Below the pieces are notes generated by a model. The model saw nothing but the letters and a program-made list of their open reading frames with translations, was not told the DNA's origin and searched no databases. A stretch of DNA of 64,000 nucleotides from contig CAZTJC010000003.1 of NCBI GenBank assembly GCA_964613945.1, forward strand, positions 124,001 to 188,000, in the 5' to 3' direction. Positions 1 to 8,529 of this stretch are shown in pieces. The position numbers and the translations under genes are program-made. The first letter of the stretch is position 1. The number at the start of each line of letters is the position of its first letter. This DNA comes from JAVVHH01 sp964613945. GTDB lineage: Bacteria > Pseudomonadota > Alphaproteobacteria > Acetobacterales > Acetobacteraceae.

Positions 1-656
1 AGGTCGTCCTTCTTGGCGCCCTGCTGCGAGCGGAACGCTGCCAGGCCGGACTCGTCGGTCGAATAGGCGTCGCAACGGCCGGACAGGAACGCGTTCTGGA
101 TCTGGCTGACGTCCTCGATGAGGATCGGCTGGAACTTGAGGTTGTTCTCGCGGAAGTAGTCGGCAATCGCCAGCTCGGTGCTGGTGCCCGGCTGCACGCA
201 GACGGTGGCGCCGTTCAGCTCCTTGACCGACTTCACGTTCAGCGACTTGTTCACCAGGAAGCCGGTGCCGTCATAGAAGTTCACGCCGGCGAACTCGAGG
301 CCCAGGCTCGCCTCGCGGCCGAGCGTCCAGGTGGTCGAGCGCACCAGCAGGTCGATCTCGCCGGATTGCAGCGCGGTGAACCGGTTAGTGGTGTTCAGCG
401 GCACGAAGCGGATCTTGTTGCCGTCGCCCAGGACCGCCGCCGCAACGGCGCGGCAGGTGTCGGCGTCGATGCCCTGCATCACGCCCTTGCTGTCGGTCAG
501 CGAGAACCCGGCCACACCGGTCGATACGCCGCACACGAGCTGACCGCGGGATTTGATGTCGTCGATGGTCTTGGACCCCGAGCCCTGCGCCCAGGCAGGT
601 ACGGAGAATGCCGCCAGCGCGCCAAGCAGCGCGGCGCCGGAGAGATAACGCTTCAT
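1..656 (-). CDS. aapJ: General L-amino acid ABC transporter substrate-binding protein, partial (3' end off window)
   Basis: Periplasmic family 3 binding protein of an ABC importer, expected to deliver amino acids to an AapQMP-type permease. Reading leftward from the ATG at 656 gives about 218 residues. A Sec signal peptide occupies residues 1-23 and ends in PAWA before QG. The mature part opens with TIDDIKSRGQLVCGVSTG and continues with GIDADTCRAVAAAVLG, TNRFTALQSGEIDLL and VKELNGATVCVQPGT, the usual order for AapJ/BztA proteins. The C-terminal third, roughly 120 residues, lies beyond the window. The fit to AapJ rather than a generic glutamine-binding protein rests on the GEIDLLVRSTTWT stretch and is fairly secure. 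Permease genes would be expected to the left. Confidence 0.88.
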   Translation of the reverse strand, partial: MKRYLSGAALLGALAAFSVPAWAQGSGSKTIDDIKSRGQLVCGVSTGVAGFSLTDSKGVMQGIDADTCRAVAAAVLGDGNKIRFVPLNTTNRFTALQSGEIDLLVRSTTWTLGREASLGLEFAGVNFYDGTGFLVNKSLNVKSVKELNGATVCVQPGTSTELAIADYFRENNLKFQPILIEDVSQIQNAFLSGRCDAYSTDESGLAAFRSQQGAKKDD

Positions 657-746
657 TAAAAACTCCCGTTCAACTCAGACGTGGGTTGCGGTCCACGGTG
701 GGCTGGACTGTGCGTCGCGCAGAGCAGGAGTGCAATGGGGAGGCGA

Positions 747-968
747 TTACGCAGCCCGGCGGCGTGAAATTTCCGTCTCATGCCGCGCCCGACCGGCATC
801 GGTTGCCACGAAACGCGCATCGTCCCGCTCGCGGACGAACCCCATGGTCGCCAAACGGTGCAGGCAGGGCCCGTCCTTCATGCCGTCCGGCCGGCCGCTA
901 TCGCCGCACAGCGTGACCCGGTGCAGCGCCGAGCGGCAGCACGTCTCCAAATAAGGCTCGTTCCACAT
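747..968 (-). CDS. Small hypothetical protein (73 aa)
   Basis: A 73-residue protein starting at the ATG at 968 behind an AGGGA ribosome site. It is Cys- and Arg-rich: WNEPYLETCCRSALHRV, then GDSGRPDGMKDGPCLHRL and a basic tail. The middle segment (DGPCLHRLATMGFVRERDDARFVATDAGRARH) reads like the recognition-helix and wing part of a small winged-helix fold, as in minimal MarR-like proteins. That is an impression, not a match. It is divergent from pyrD, with 46 bases between the two starts, and lies 90 bases upstream of aapJ on the same strand. The family was not recognised. A genuine gene is favoured by the start site, the length and the non-shadow composition. Confidence 0.55.
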   Translation of the reverse strand: MWNEPYLETCCRSALHRVTLCGDSGRPDGMKDGPCLHRLATMGFVRERDDARFVATDAGRARHETEISRRRAA

Positions 969-1014
969 GCGCCAGTCCCTAGCACGCCGCGCGACGTTCG
1001 GGCAGAGAGCCCCC

Positions 1015-2058
1015 ATGATTCCCGCACTCGCCTCGCTCACCACGCCGTTGCTGCGCTGCCTTGACCCGGAACGCTCGCACCGCGTGGCGATCACCGCGCT
1101 GCGCCTCGGCCTTGCCGGCGCGTCGGGCGCCGACGATCCGCGGCTGGCCGTGAGCGCGATGGGCCTGTTGCTGCCCAACCCGATCGGCCTGGCCGCCGGG
1201 TTCGACAAGGGTGCGGCGGCCGTGCGCGGCTTGCGCCGGGTCGGCTTCGGCGCGATCGAGACCGGCACGGCGACGCTCCGGCCACAGCCCGGCAACCCTC
1301 ATCCCCGCGTGTTCCGCCTCGAGGCCGACCGGTCCATCATCAACCGCTACGGCCTGAACAGCGATGGCATCGAGCCCTACGTGGCCAACCTGGCCGTCCG
1401 CCGCCGCGCCGGCGTGCCCGTCGGCGCCAATGTCGGGATCAACAAGGACTGCACCGACCCCGAGCGGGATTATGCGCAGCTGGTCGCCGCCGTGGCGCCG
1501 CATGTCGACTACGTCGCGATCAACGTCTCGTCGCCCAACACGCCGGGCCTGCGCGACCTGCAGGGGGAGGCCAAGCTGCGAGGCATCCTGGCCGCCATCG
1601 CCGAAGCGGTCCCATCCGGCCCGCCGATCGTGCTGAAGCTCGCGCCCGATCTCGACGAGGCGGCGCTGGACGCCGCCCTCGAAACCGCGATCGCCAACGG
1701 CGTCCGCGGCGTCATCCTGGGCAACACGACGGTCGAACGCCCGGAAACGCTTCGCTCGCCGGAGCGGTCCGAGACCGGCGGCCTGTCCGGCCCGCCCCTA
1801 ATGACGCGCAGCACCAAGCTGCTCGCCCATGCGCATCGCCAGGCCGGCGGCCGGTTGACGCTGATCGGCTGCGGCGGCGTCACCACCGGCCGCGACGTGC
1901 TGCGCAAACTCCGCGCCGGCGCCAGCTTCGTGCAGCTCTACACCGCATTCGCCTATGACGGGCCCGGCCTGCTGGCGCGGATCAAGCGCGAGTTGCTCGC
2001 CGCCATGGCTGCCGAAGGCTTCCAAACCGCCGCCGCCGCCGTGGGAACGGCACGATGA
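1015..2058 (+). CDS. pyrD: Dihydroorotate dehydrogenase (quinone), class 2
   Basis: Oxidises dihydroorotate to orotate in pyrimidine synthesis, passing electrons through FMN to membrane quinone. It has 347 residues, normal for class 2. The N-terminal helical stretch (TTPLLRCLDPERSHRV) is the membrane-association region of the quinone class. FMN-barrel signatures follow: GLAAGFDKGA near residue 60, SIINRYGLNS near 108, NVSSPNTPGLR at 170-180 carrying the catalytic serine, KLAPDLDE near 208 and GCGGVTTGRDVL near 285. The ATG at 1015 is chosen over an upstream in-frame ATG at 967 because homologues begin at this point and the extension overlaps the divergent small gene. It ends in a 4-base overlap with the next gene, so the two are probably co-transcribed. 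Confidence 0.96.
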   Translation: MIPALASLTTPLLRCLDPERSHRVAITALRLGLAGASGADDPRLAVSAMGLLLPNPIGLAAGFDKGAAAVRGLRRVGFGAIETGTATLRPQPGNPHPRVFRLEADRSIINRYGLNSDGIEPYVANLAVRRRAGVPVGANVGINKDCTDPERDYAQLVAAVAPHVDYVAINVSSPNTPGLRDLQGEAKLRGILAAIAEAVPSGPPIVLKLAPDLDEAALDAALETAIANGVRGVILGNTTVERPETLRSPERSETGGLSGPPLMTRSTKLLAHAHRQAGGRLTLIGCGGVTTGRDVLRKLRAGASFVQLYTAFAYDGPGLLARIKRELLAAMAAEGFQTAAAAVGTAR

Positions 2059-2906
2059 GGTTCCTCGACGGCTTCGCCGACATTGCCCGCGACTACGATG
2101 GTTTCATCTGCGACCTCTGGGGTGTCGTTCATGACGGCGTCGAGCCGATCGCCGGGGCGCCCGAGTGCCTCCGCCAGCTCGAGGCCGCCGGCAAGCGCGT
2201 CGTCCTGCTGACCAACGCGCCCCGCCGCTCCAGCGCCATCATCGCCCAACTCCGCAAGATGGGCATCAGCGACACGCATTATGATGGCGTCATGAGTTCC
2301 GGCGAGGCCGTGCATCTCATGCTGCGCGACCGGCCGGACGACTGGTACCGCGCGGCCGGCACCAAGATGTTCTACATCGGGCCGGACCGTGACCTGAACG
2401 TCGTGACCGGGCTGGACATCACCCGCGTCGACGACCCGGCCCAGGCCACCTTCATCCTCAACACCGGCCCCGACCATCTGGTCGACCCGGCGGCAGCAGC
2501 GGAATGGGATCCGGTGCTCGCGCGCTGCGCCGAACACCGCCTGCCGATGATTTGCGCCAATCCGGACCTCGAGGTCATCCGCGGCGGCGTCCGCGTGCTC
2601 TGCGCCGGCACGCTCGCGGTGCGCTACGGGGAGATGGGCGGCGACGCCCGCATGCTCGGCAAGCCCGACCCGGCCATTTACGGCCCGGTGCTGGACATTC
2701 TCGGCCTGCCGAAATCCCGCGTGCTCGCCGTGGGCGACGCCCTCCGCACCGATATCGCCGGCGCGACCGCCACCGGCCTGGACAGCTGCTGGGTCCTCGG
2801 CGGCCTTCACGGTGAAGAACTCGCCGGCGATCAGCAGGCGATCGAGAAAGCCGCCGCGGCGTCCGGATTGGCCCCGGTCGCCACGATCCCGCTCTTCGTC
2901 TGGTAG
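2055..2906 (+). CDS. HAD superfamily hydrolase, subfamily IIA (TIGR01459-like)
   Basis: A 283-residue cytosolic phosphatase-type protein. HAD motif I is CDLWGVVHDG with nucleophile Asp20. Motif II is LLTNAP near 51-56, the motif III lysine is in GKPDPAIYG near 203, and motif IV is GDALRTDIAG at 227-236. The large insertion between motifs II and III is the type IIA cap seen in NagD- and PGP-like enzymes. The alphaproteobacterial TIGR01459 family has this size and the CDxWGVxHDG motif; its substrate is not established. The start ATG overlaps the pyrD stop (ATGA), suggesting translational coupling and perhaps nucleotide or sugar-phosphate clean-up. The substrate cannot be told from sequence. Confidence 0.9.
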   Translation: MRFLDGFADIARDYDGFICDLWGVVHDGVEPIAGAPECLRQLEAAGKRVVLLTNAPRRSSAIIAQLRKMGISDTHYDGVMSSGEAVHLMLRDRPDDWYRAAGTKMFYIGPDRDLNVVTGLDITRVDDPAQATFILNTGPDHLVDPAAAAEWDPVLARCAEHRLPMICANPDLEVIRGGVRVLCAGTLAVRYGEMGGDARMLGKPDPAIYGPVLDILGLPKSRVLAVGDALRTDIAGATATGLDSCWVLGGLHGEELAGDQQAIEKAAAASGLAPVATIPLFVW

Positions 2907-2908
2907 GC

Positions 2909-3682
2909 TTACTTTTCGACGAACGCCTTTTCGACCACGAATGAGCCGGGCTTGTGGGCGCTGCCCTCCTCGAAGCCGCGATGCTTCAACAGCGCGACCA
3001 TGTCTGACAGGAACACCTCGCTGCCGCACATCATGACCCGGTCGTTCTCCGGCCCCAGCGGCGGCTCGCCGACGTCATCCGTGAGCTTGTTGCTCTCGAA
3101 CAGGTCGGTGATGCGACCCATGTTCCGGAACGGCTCGCGCGTCACGGTCGGGTAATAGCTGAGCTTTTCCCGCACCATCTCGCCCAGGAACTCGTCCTGC
3201 TGCAGCCCTTCGACCAGTTCCTGCCCATAGCCCAACTCGGCGATCAGCCGGCAGCCATGCACCAGCACGACCCGCTCGAACCGCTCATACATGTCGGGGT
3301 CGCGAATGATGCTGGCGAACGGCGCCAGCCCGGTGCCGGTCCCCAGTAGATAAAGCGTGCGCCCGGGGATCAGGCTGTCCTGCACCAGCGTTCCCACCGG
3401 CTTGCGCCCGACCAGAATCGAGTCGCCGACCTTGATGTTCTGCAGCCGCGAGGTCAGCGGCCCTTCCGGAGCCTTGATGCTGAAGAATTCCAGCTGCTCG
3501 TCATATACGGCGGACGCCATGCTGTAGGCGCGCAGCAACGGCTTACCCTCGACATGCAGGCCGATCATGGTGAACTGGCCCGCCAGGAAGCGGAACGACG
3601 GGTCGCGCGTCGCCGTGAAGCTGAACAGGCGGTCGGTCCAGTGCCGGACGGCGGTGACGGTTTCTTGGTTCAGATTGGACAT
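2909..3682 (-). CDS. fpr: Ferredoxin--NADP reductase
   Basis: Flavoenzyme exchanging electrons between NADPH and ferredoxin or flavodoxin in the cytosol. It has 257 residues, the usual bacterial Fpr length. The FAD site LLRAYSMASA lies at 49-58, and the NADP-binding loop LLGTGTGLAPFASIIRD starts near 112. The C-terminal HKPGSFVVEKAFVEK is typical of subclass I bacterial Fpr, where the tail covers the flavin. The ATG at 3682 is preferred to an upstream ATG at 3757 because homologues start MSNLN and the extension is not family-like. It converges with the HAD gene with 2 bases between stops and is divergent from purC. Confidence 0.94.
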   Translation of the reverse strand: MSNLNQETVTAVRHWTDRLFSFTATRDPSFRFLAGQFTMIGLHVEGKPLLRAYSMASAVYDEQLEFFSIKAPEGPLTSRLQNIKVGDSILVGRKPVGTLVQDSLIPGRTLYLLGTGTGLAPFASIIRDPDMYERFERVVLVHGCRLIAELGYGQELVEGLQQDEFLGEMVREKLSYYPTVTREPFRNMGRITDLFESNKLTDDVGEPPLGPENDRVMMCGSEVFLSDMVALLKHRGFEEGSAHKPGSFVVEKAFVEK

Positions 3683-3777
3683 GATTTCGTGCAAATAGAG
3701 GCGCCGGCGGCATCTCTCAAGCGCTGCATGTGCGAAGGAGACGCGCGCCAACTGCAAATTGCGGCTAGAATGCCCTC

Positions 3778-4734
3778 ATGGACGACGCGCTTTTCATCGA
3801 CCCGCCCGTGCTCGAGACCATCGAGCTCGACCTTCCCGGACACAGCAGCGGCAAGGTCCGCGAGAACTACGACCTGCCAGACGGCCGCCGGGTCCTGGTG
3901 GCGACCGACCGCCTCAGCGCGTTCGACCGCATCCTGGCCGCCATCCCCTACAAGGGCCAGGTCCTCACCCAGACCGCCCGTTACTGGTTCGGGCATACCG
4001 GCGACATCTGTCCGAGTTGGGCCACCGACTACCCCGACCCCAACGTCGTCATCGGCCAGCGCCTCGCCATCCTGCCGGTCGAGTTCGTCGTCCGCGGCTA
4101 CCTGGCCGGCACCACCAGCACCTCCATTCTGACGCAATACCGCGCCGGCGCCCGCTCGATGTACGGCATGACCTTCCCCGACGGGCTCCGCGACAACCAG
4201 GCGCTGCCCAACCCGATCGTCACGCCGACCAGCAAGGCCGAGCAGGGCGCGCACGACGAACCGCTCTCTCGCGCCGAGATCATCGAGCGCGGCCTGATGC
4301 CCGCCGCGCAATACGATGCCGTTTGCGCCTATGCCTTGGCCCTGTTCGCCCGCGGCCAGCAGATGGTGGCCAAGCGCGGCCTCATCCTAGCCGACACCAA
4401 ATACGAGTTCGGCACGACCCCCGACGGCACCATCGTGCTCGCCGACGAGATCCACACTCCCGACAGCAGCCGCTTCTGGCGCAGCGGCAGCTACGCCGAG
4501 CGGTTCGACGGTGGCGAAGCCCCGGAAAGCTTCGACAAGGATTTCGTCCGCGCCTGGGTCGCCGCCCGCTGCGACCCGTATCGCGACGACATTCCCGCCA
4601 TTCCGCAGGAACTAATCCTGCGCACATCCCGCCGTTACGCCGAAGCCTACGAAACCATCACCGGCGAGCGGTTCTCACCGACCAAGGAAGATCCGGCCGC
4701 CCGCATCCGGGCGAACCTCGCCCAGTTCAGGTAA
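3778..4734 (+). CDS. purC: Phosphoribosylaminoimidazole-succinocarboxamide synthase (SAICAR synthase)
   Basis: Joins aspartate to CAIR using ATP, a mid-pathway step of purine synthesis. It has 318 residues, nearer the long yeast Ade1-type form than the roughly 237-residue E. coli enzyme. Visible signatures are SGKVRENYDL (24-33), TDRLSAFD (43-50), FVVRGYLAGT near 103, LADTKYEFG (204-212) and LADEIHTPDSSRFW (221-234). It begins at an ATG 95 bases from the divergent fpr start. Its 3' end overlaps the convergent nitroreductase gene by 8 bases, so the two transcripts are antisense to each other there. It stands alone, without other pur genes in the window. Confidence 0.96.
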   Translation: MDDALFIDPPVLETIELDLPGHSSGKVRENYDLPDGRRVLVATDRLSAFDRILAAIPYKGQVLTQTARYWFGHTGDICPSWATDYPDPNVVIGQRLAILPVEFVVRGYLAGTTSTSILTQYRAGARSMYGMTFPDGLRDNQALPNPIVTPTSKAEQGAHDEPLSRAEIIERGLMPAAQYDAVCAYALALFARGQQMVAKRGLILADTKYEFGTTPDGTIVLADEIHTPDSSRFWRSGSYAERFDGGEAPESFDKDFVRAWVAARCDPYRDDIPAIPQELILRTSRRYAEAYETITGERFSPTKEDPAARIRANLAQFR

Positions 4735-5296
4735 GCGCACCCGTCCACTCGGTCGTGTGGTCGGCCACCGCCGGACGCCGCGGCGTCATCGGCGGGGCCT
4801 TGGGCGTGCCCACGAACAGGAAGCCGGCCAGCTTGTCGCCGGGCTCCAATCCCAGCGCCGTCATCACGCGCTCGTCATAGGCATTGGCGCCGCTCAACCA
4901 TACCCCACCATAGCCGAGGCCCTGAAGCGCGTTGAGCATGTTCATCGCCGCCGCGCCCACCGTCATCATCTGCTCGATCTCCGGCACCTTGTGCCCGTGC
5001 TGCAGCTTGGCGCCCAACGCGATGATCAGCGGCGTGTTCAGCGCCCGGTTGCGCTGCTTGTCGACCGCCTTTTCCGGCGCGTCCGGCTCGCGCGCCTTGA
5101 GCGCATCGACCACCACGCCCGCCCACGCCGCCCGTGCCTCGCCGCGGATCAGCACGAAATGCCAGGGCCGCAGCTTGCCGTGATCCGGCGCCCGCAACCC
5201 GGCTTGTATGATCAGGTCGAGGTCGTCGCCGTCAGGACCGGGCTCCGCCAGGTCGGTGACGGAGGCACGGTCGAGCAGCAAGGTCAGGTCGGTCAT
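4727..5296 (-). CDS. Nitroreductase family protein (YdjA-like)
   Basis: A 189-residue FMN-dependent oxidoreductase of the small nitroreductase fold, probably using NAD(P)H; the natural substrate is unknown. Family landmarks are RAPDHGKLRPWHFVLIRGEA near the N-terminus, the FMN phosphate and ribityl region of YdjA-type proteins, and the QGLGYGGVWLSG segment. Homologues begin TLLLDRxS, so the ATG at 5296 (MTDLTLLLDR) is chosen over the ATG at 5350. It is transcribed toward purC and overlaps its stop. About 110 bases separate its start from the eipB start on the other strand. Confidence 0.87.
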   Translation of the reverse strand: MTDLTLLLDRASVTDLAEPGPDGDDLDLIIQAGLRAPDHGKLRPWHFVLIRGEARAAWAGVVVDALKAREPDAPEKAVDKQRNRALNTPLIIALGAKLQHGHKVPEIEQMMTVGAAAMNMLNALQGLGYGGVWLSGANAYDERVMTALGLEPGDKLAGFLFVGTPKAPPMTPRRPAVADHTTEWTGALT

Positions 5297-5409
5297 GCCG
5301 TCCAATGTAGACGCGCCTAAACTGGAAGCAATGTCACTGTACCTCCGCAAGCCCTGGCAGGAACGCCGGAGCGGGCCTATGTCGAACTCCGATGTCGGAG
5401 ATTTCGCGG

Positions 5410-6228
5410 ATGCGCCTGCGCCCTTTACTGTACACGCTGGCCGCCTTCGCCGCGACCTCCACCGGAGCCTTGCCGGCCTGGGCCGCCGACCCGGTGCCGA
5501 TGGCTGCCCACCGCGCCGTCTATAAACTCGCGCTCGACACCTCGCGCGGTGACGTTACCGACGCATCCGGACAGATGAACTACGAGGTCACCGACGCCTG
5601 CGACGGTTGGGCGACCCGGCAGCGCCTCGCCCTCAACATCGTCAACCGCGACGGCCAGGACGTCGAGCTGGTTTCGGATTATGCCACCTGGGAAGCCAAG
5701 GACGGCCTGTCCATGCGCTTCCGCATGCGTCAGACCACCGACACCGCGGTGACCGACCAGGTCGAAGGCACCGCGACGCTCGACAGCCCCGGCGGTGCCG
5801 GCACCGTCCACTACACCGTGCCGGAAGCCAAGGACATGCCGCTTCCCGCCGGAACGCTGTTCTCCATGGCGCATACCGAGGCGATCATCGCCGCCGCCCA
5901 ATCGGGCAAGAAGTTCCTTTCCGTGCCGATCTTCGACGGCACCGGCGACAAGGGCGCGCAGGACAGCTTCATCGTCATCGGCAACTGGGGCGCCACCGCC
6001 GCCGCGCCGTATCCGGCGCTGGCCAAGCTCGACAGCGGCAAGGTGCATATCTCGTTCTTTGACCGCGACGCCAAACCGTCCAAGGACAAGCCATCCGGCA
6101 GCCCGGATTACGAGGTCGGCATGACGTATTACGCCAACGGCGTCGCCAACGACCTCCTGATGAACTTCTCTGACTTCACCATGCACGGCACGTTCACCGA
6201 ATTCACCGAAACGCCCCCGCATTGCTGA
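5410..6228 (+). CDS. eipB: Cell envelope integrity protein EipB / DUF1849
   Basis: Periplasmic beta-rich protein. The family is known from Brucella, where EipB supports envelope integrity. It is 272 residues with a signal peptide (RPLLYTLAAFAATSTGALPAWAAD, cleavage after AWA). The mature protein starts with the family signature AAHRAVYKLAL, followed by GQMNYEVTDACDGW and the late DYEVGMTYYANG and LLMNFSDFTMHG segments. Two cysteines, one in DACDGW and the terminal one, match the disulfide pattern reported for the family. The ATG at 5410 is chosen because GGAG lies 9 bases upstream; the ATG at 5392 would place extra residues before the signal peptide. It overlaps the following SDR gene by 7 bases. 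Confidence 0.88.
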   Translation: MRLRPLLYTLAAFAATSTGALPAWAADPVPMAAHRAVYKLALDTSRGDVTDASGQMNYEVTDACDGWATRQRLALNIVNRDGQDVELVSDYATWEAKDGLSMRFRMRQTTDTAVTDQVEGTATLDSPGGAGTVHYTVPEAKDMPLPAGTLFSMAHTEAIIAAAQSGKKFLSVPIFDGTGDKGAQDSFIVIGNWGATAAAPYPALAKLDSGKVHISFFDRDAKPSKDKPSGSPDYEVGMTYYANGVANDLLMNFSDFTMHGTFTEFTETPPHC

Positions 6229-7109
6229 CCGCAATCGTAACCGGCGCGACCGGCGGCCTCGGTTACGCCACGGCCGAAGGACTGGCGCGCGCTGGCCACC
6301 GGGTCGTGCTGACCGGGCGCAACCCGGAGAAAGGTGAAGCGGCGTTGCAGATGCTTCGTCGCGCCGTGCCCTCCGTGACCGCCGAGTTCAGGTTGCTCGA
6401 CGTCTCCAGCCTCCATGCAGTCGCGGCCTTCTGCGCTTCCTGGTCCGGCCCGGTCGACATCCTCGTCAACAATGCCGGCGTGATGGCGTATCCGGAGCGG
6501 CAGCTCAGCATCGACGGTTTCGAGATGCAGTTCGCGACCAACTACCTCGGCCATTTCGCCCTGACGCTGCGGCTGTTACCCGCGTTGCTGGAGGCCAAGG
6601 CCGCCCGCGTGGTGGACGTCAGCAGCCTCGCGCATCGCACCGGCCGCATCGAGTTCGACAATCTGAACGGCGAACGCTCCTACTCCGGCTATCGCAGCTA
6701 CGGGCAAAGCAAGCTCGCCATGCTGCTCTTCGCCCGCGAGTTGCAGCACCGTGGCGAACAGCGTGGCTGGAAACTGATGAGCATCGCGGCCCATCCCGGC
6801 TGGAGCGCGACGTCGATCGTCTCCAACGGCTTCGGCCCCAGCCTGAAATCGCAGGTCGGCAATTTCCTGTTCCGCCTCGCCGGCCAGTCCGTCGATGAGG
6901 GCGCCAAGCCGATCCTGTTCGCCGCGCTGGACCCCACCGCCGACCCGGCGCTGTATTATGGCCCGGCCAATCTCGGCGAGACCCGCGGCCCCGTCGCCCC
7001 CGCCCGCATGATGCCGCAGGCGACCGATGCCGCCGTCGCCGCCCGACTGTTCGACCGCTCCGAACAACTCACCGGCGTTTCGCTCGAGCAGGCGGTCGCC
7101 GAAAAGTAA
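6222..7109 (+). CDS. Short-chain dehydrogenase/reductase
   Basis: A 295-residue classical SDR using NAD(P)H. The cofactor loop TGATGGLG is at residues 7-14 and the NNAG motif at 83-86. The catalytic serine is in VDVSSLAH near 133, and Tyr160 and Lys164 lie in YGQSK. The arrangement is closest to the retinol dehydrogenase / protochlorophyllide reductase-like branch; the substrate cannot be assigned. Initiation appears to be at a TTG at 6222, seven bases inside the eipB stop, because the Rossmann fold begins at once and no ATG fits. The overlap suggests coupling to eipB, though a shared function is not evident. Confidence 0.87.
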   Translation: MLTAIVTGATGGLGYATAEGLARAGHRVVLTGRNPEKGEAALQMLRRAVPSVTAEFRLLDVSSLHAVAAFCASWSGPVDILVNNAGVMAYPERQLSIDGFEMQFATNYLGHFALTLRLLPALLEAKAARVVDVSSLAHRTGRIEFDNLNGERSYSGYRSYGQSKLAMLLFARELQHRGEQRGWKLMSIAAHPGWSATSIVSNGFGPSLKSQVGNFLFRLAGQSVDEGAKPILFAALDPTADPALYYGPANLGETRGPVAPARMMPQATDAAVAARLFDRSEQLTGVSLEQAVAEK

Positions 7110-7178
7110 CAAGTCTCGGCTGGAGTAAACGGCCCCAGAAGTCCAGGTCATCACCATAATCGACAAAAGGTCGAGACG

Positions 7179-8525
7179 ATGGCCAAACGCCCACCCTCCA
7201 CGCCGACCTCGAACTCACCATTGCCGGTGTTCGCCGAGCCGGTGCCGACGCCGGACCAGAGCACCTTCGCGACCGAACACGGCTCCGACAACGCCGTCTA
7301 TGCGCAGGTTCAGGCGCTGCTGAAGACGCAGGTGGTCGGCTTCCCGAAATCCCGCGTCGCCGACGACGCACTGTTCACGCTGGCCGACGCCTATGGGGCC
7401 CAGGGCGCCGCGGTGGTCGACCAGATCACCAAATCCGGCCGCCTCGTGTTCCACTCCGTCGGTGATACCGGCGCCTCGGACGTCCGCCGCTACGCCAACG
7501 AGCAGCGCGTCGCGGACCAGATCACCACCGACTCCCACACGACCGAGATCAGCAACCGCCCCGCCTTCTTCTTTCACCTGGGCGACGTCGTGTATAATTT
7601 CGGCGAGTCCCGCTATTACTACGACCAGTTCTACGAGCCCTACCGCGCCTATCCCGGCCCGATCCTGGCCATCGCCGGCAATCACGATTCCTTTGTCGTC
7701 CCCGGCACGGCCGAGGGCGAGATGCCGCTCGACGTGTTCAGCCGCAATTTCTGCTCGCCCACGCTGACCACGACCAAGGAAGCCGGCTCCCTGCACCGCA
7801 CCGCCATGAGGCAGCCCGGCCTCTACTTCGCCTTCGATGCGCCATTCATCCGCATCATCTCGCTGTTCAGCAACGCGCTCGAGGATCCCGGCACCATCTC
7901 CAGCGAAGGCGGCCGCTGGCCCGCTGTGCCGGACTATCAGCTCGCCTTCCTGCGTGCGCAGTTGCAGCGGATCAAGTCGGAGAACTACCCCGGCGCCGTG
8001 GTCATCGCCACGCACCACCCGCCCTTCGTTTACTCCGCCCCGCCAAAGACCAAATCCGCTCCCGGCAACCACGGCAGCAGCAGCGACATGCTGCGCGAGA
8101 TCGACCAGATCTGCCTGGAGGTCGGTGTCTATCCGCATGCCGTGTTGTCGGCGCATGCTCATTGCTATCAACGCTATACGCGAACGATGACGTTCGCGGG
8201 CGGTAAGCGCCGGGTCCCGTTCGTGGTCTGCGGCAACGGTGGCCACAACATCAACCCGCTGGTCCGCAACACCCGCGGCAACCCGGCCGCCGAGCCGGAG
8301 AACGGTGCCGACGTGTCGTATCTGGAAGTCAAACCGGCGGTGCAGGCGACGCACCTACAGCTCGATAAATACGACGACCACGATTACGGCTATCTGCGCA
8401 TCAGCGTAGACGCCAAGCAGCTCCGCATCGCCTATCACCAATCCAACACTCGCAGCCTGCTGCAATCGCGGTTCGACCTGGTCACGGTCGACCTCGCCGC
8501 CCATACGCTGCTCGCCAACGGTTAG
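7179..8525 (+). CDS. Metallophosphoesterase (purple acid phosphatase-like)
   Basis: A 448-residue calcineurin-type phosphoesterase with a dinuclear metal site. The motifs appear in order: GDTG at 95-98 (GDxG in place of the usual DxH), HLGDVVYN at 133-140 (GDxxY), GNHD at 167-170, ATHHPP near 274, and SAHAHCYQRYTR near 320 (the GHxH-like position). The first 90 residues are non-catalytic and show no signal peptide. The set is typical of bacterial acid-phosphatase-like phosphoesterases; the substrate is unknown. It starts at an ATG behind AAAAGG and ends 4 bases from the stop of the convergent phosphodiesterase gene. Two unrelated phosphoesterases side by side hint at phosphate scavenging. Confidence 0.86.
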   Translation: MAKRPPSTPTSNSPLPVFAEPVPTPDQSTFATEHGSDNAVYAQVQALLKTQVVGFPKSRVADDALFTLADAYGAQGAAVVDQITKSGRLVFHSVGDTGASDVRRYANEQRVADQITTDSHTTEISNRPAFFFHLGDVVYNFGESRYYYDQFYEPYRAYPGPILAIAGNHDSFVVPGTAEGEMPLDVFSRNFCSPTLTTTKEAGSLHRTAMRQPGLYFAFDAPFIRIISLFSNALEDPGTISSEGGRWPAVPDYQLAFLRAQLQRIKSENYPGAVVIATHHPPFVYSAPPKTKSAPGNHGSSSDMLREIDQICLEVGVYPHAVLSAHAHCYQRYTRTMTFAGGKRRVPFVVCGNGGHNINPLVRNTRGNPAAEPENGADVSYLEVKPAVQATHLQLDKYDDHDYGYLRISVDAKQLRIAYHQSNTRSLLQSRFDLVTVDLAAHTLLANG

Positions 8526-8529
8526 ACCG

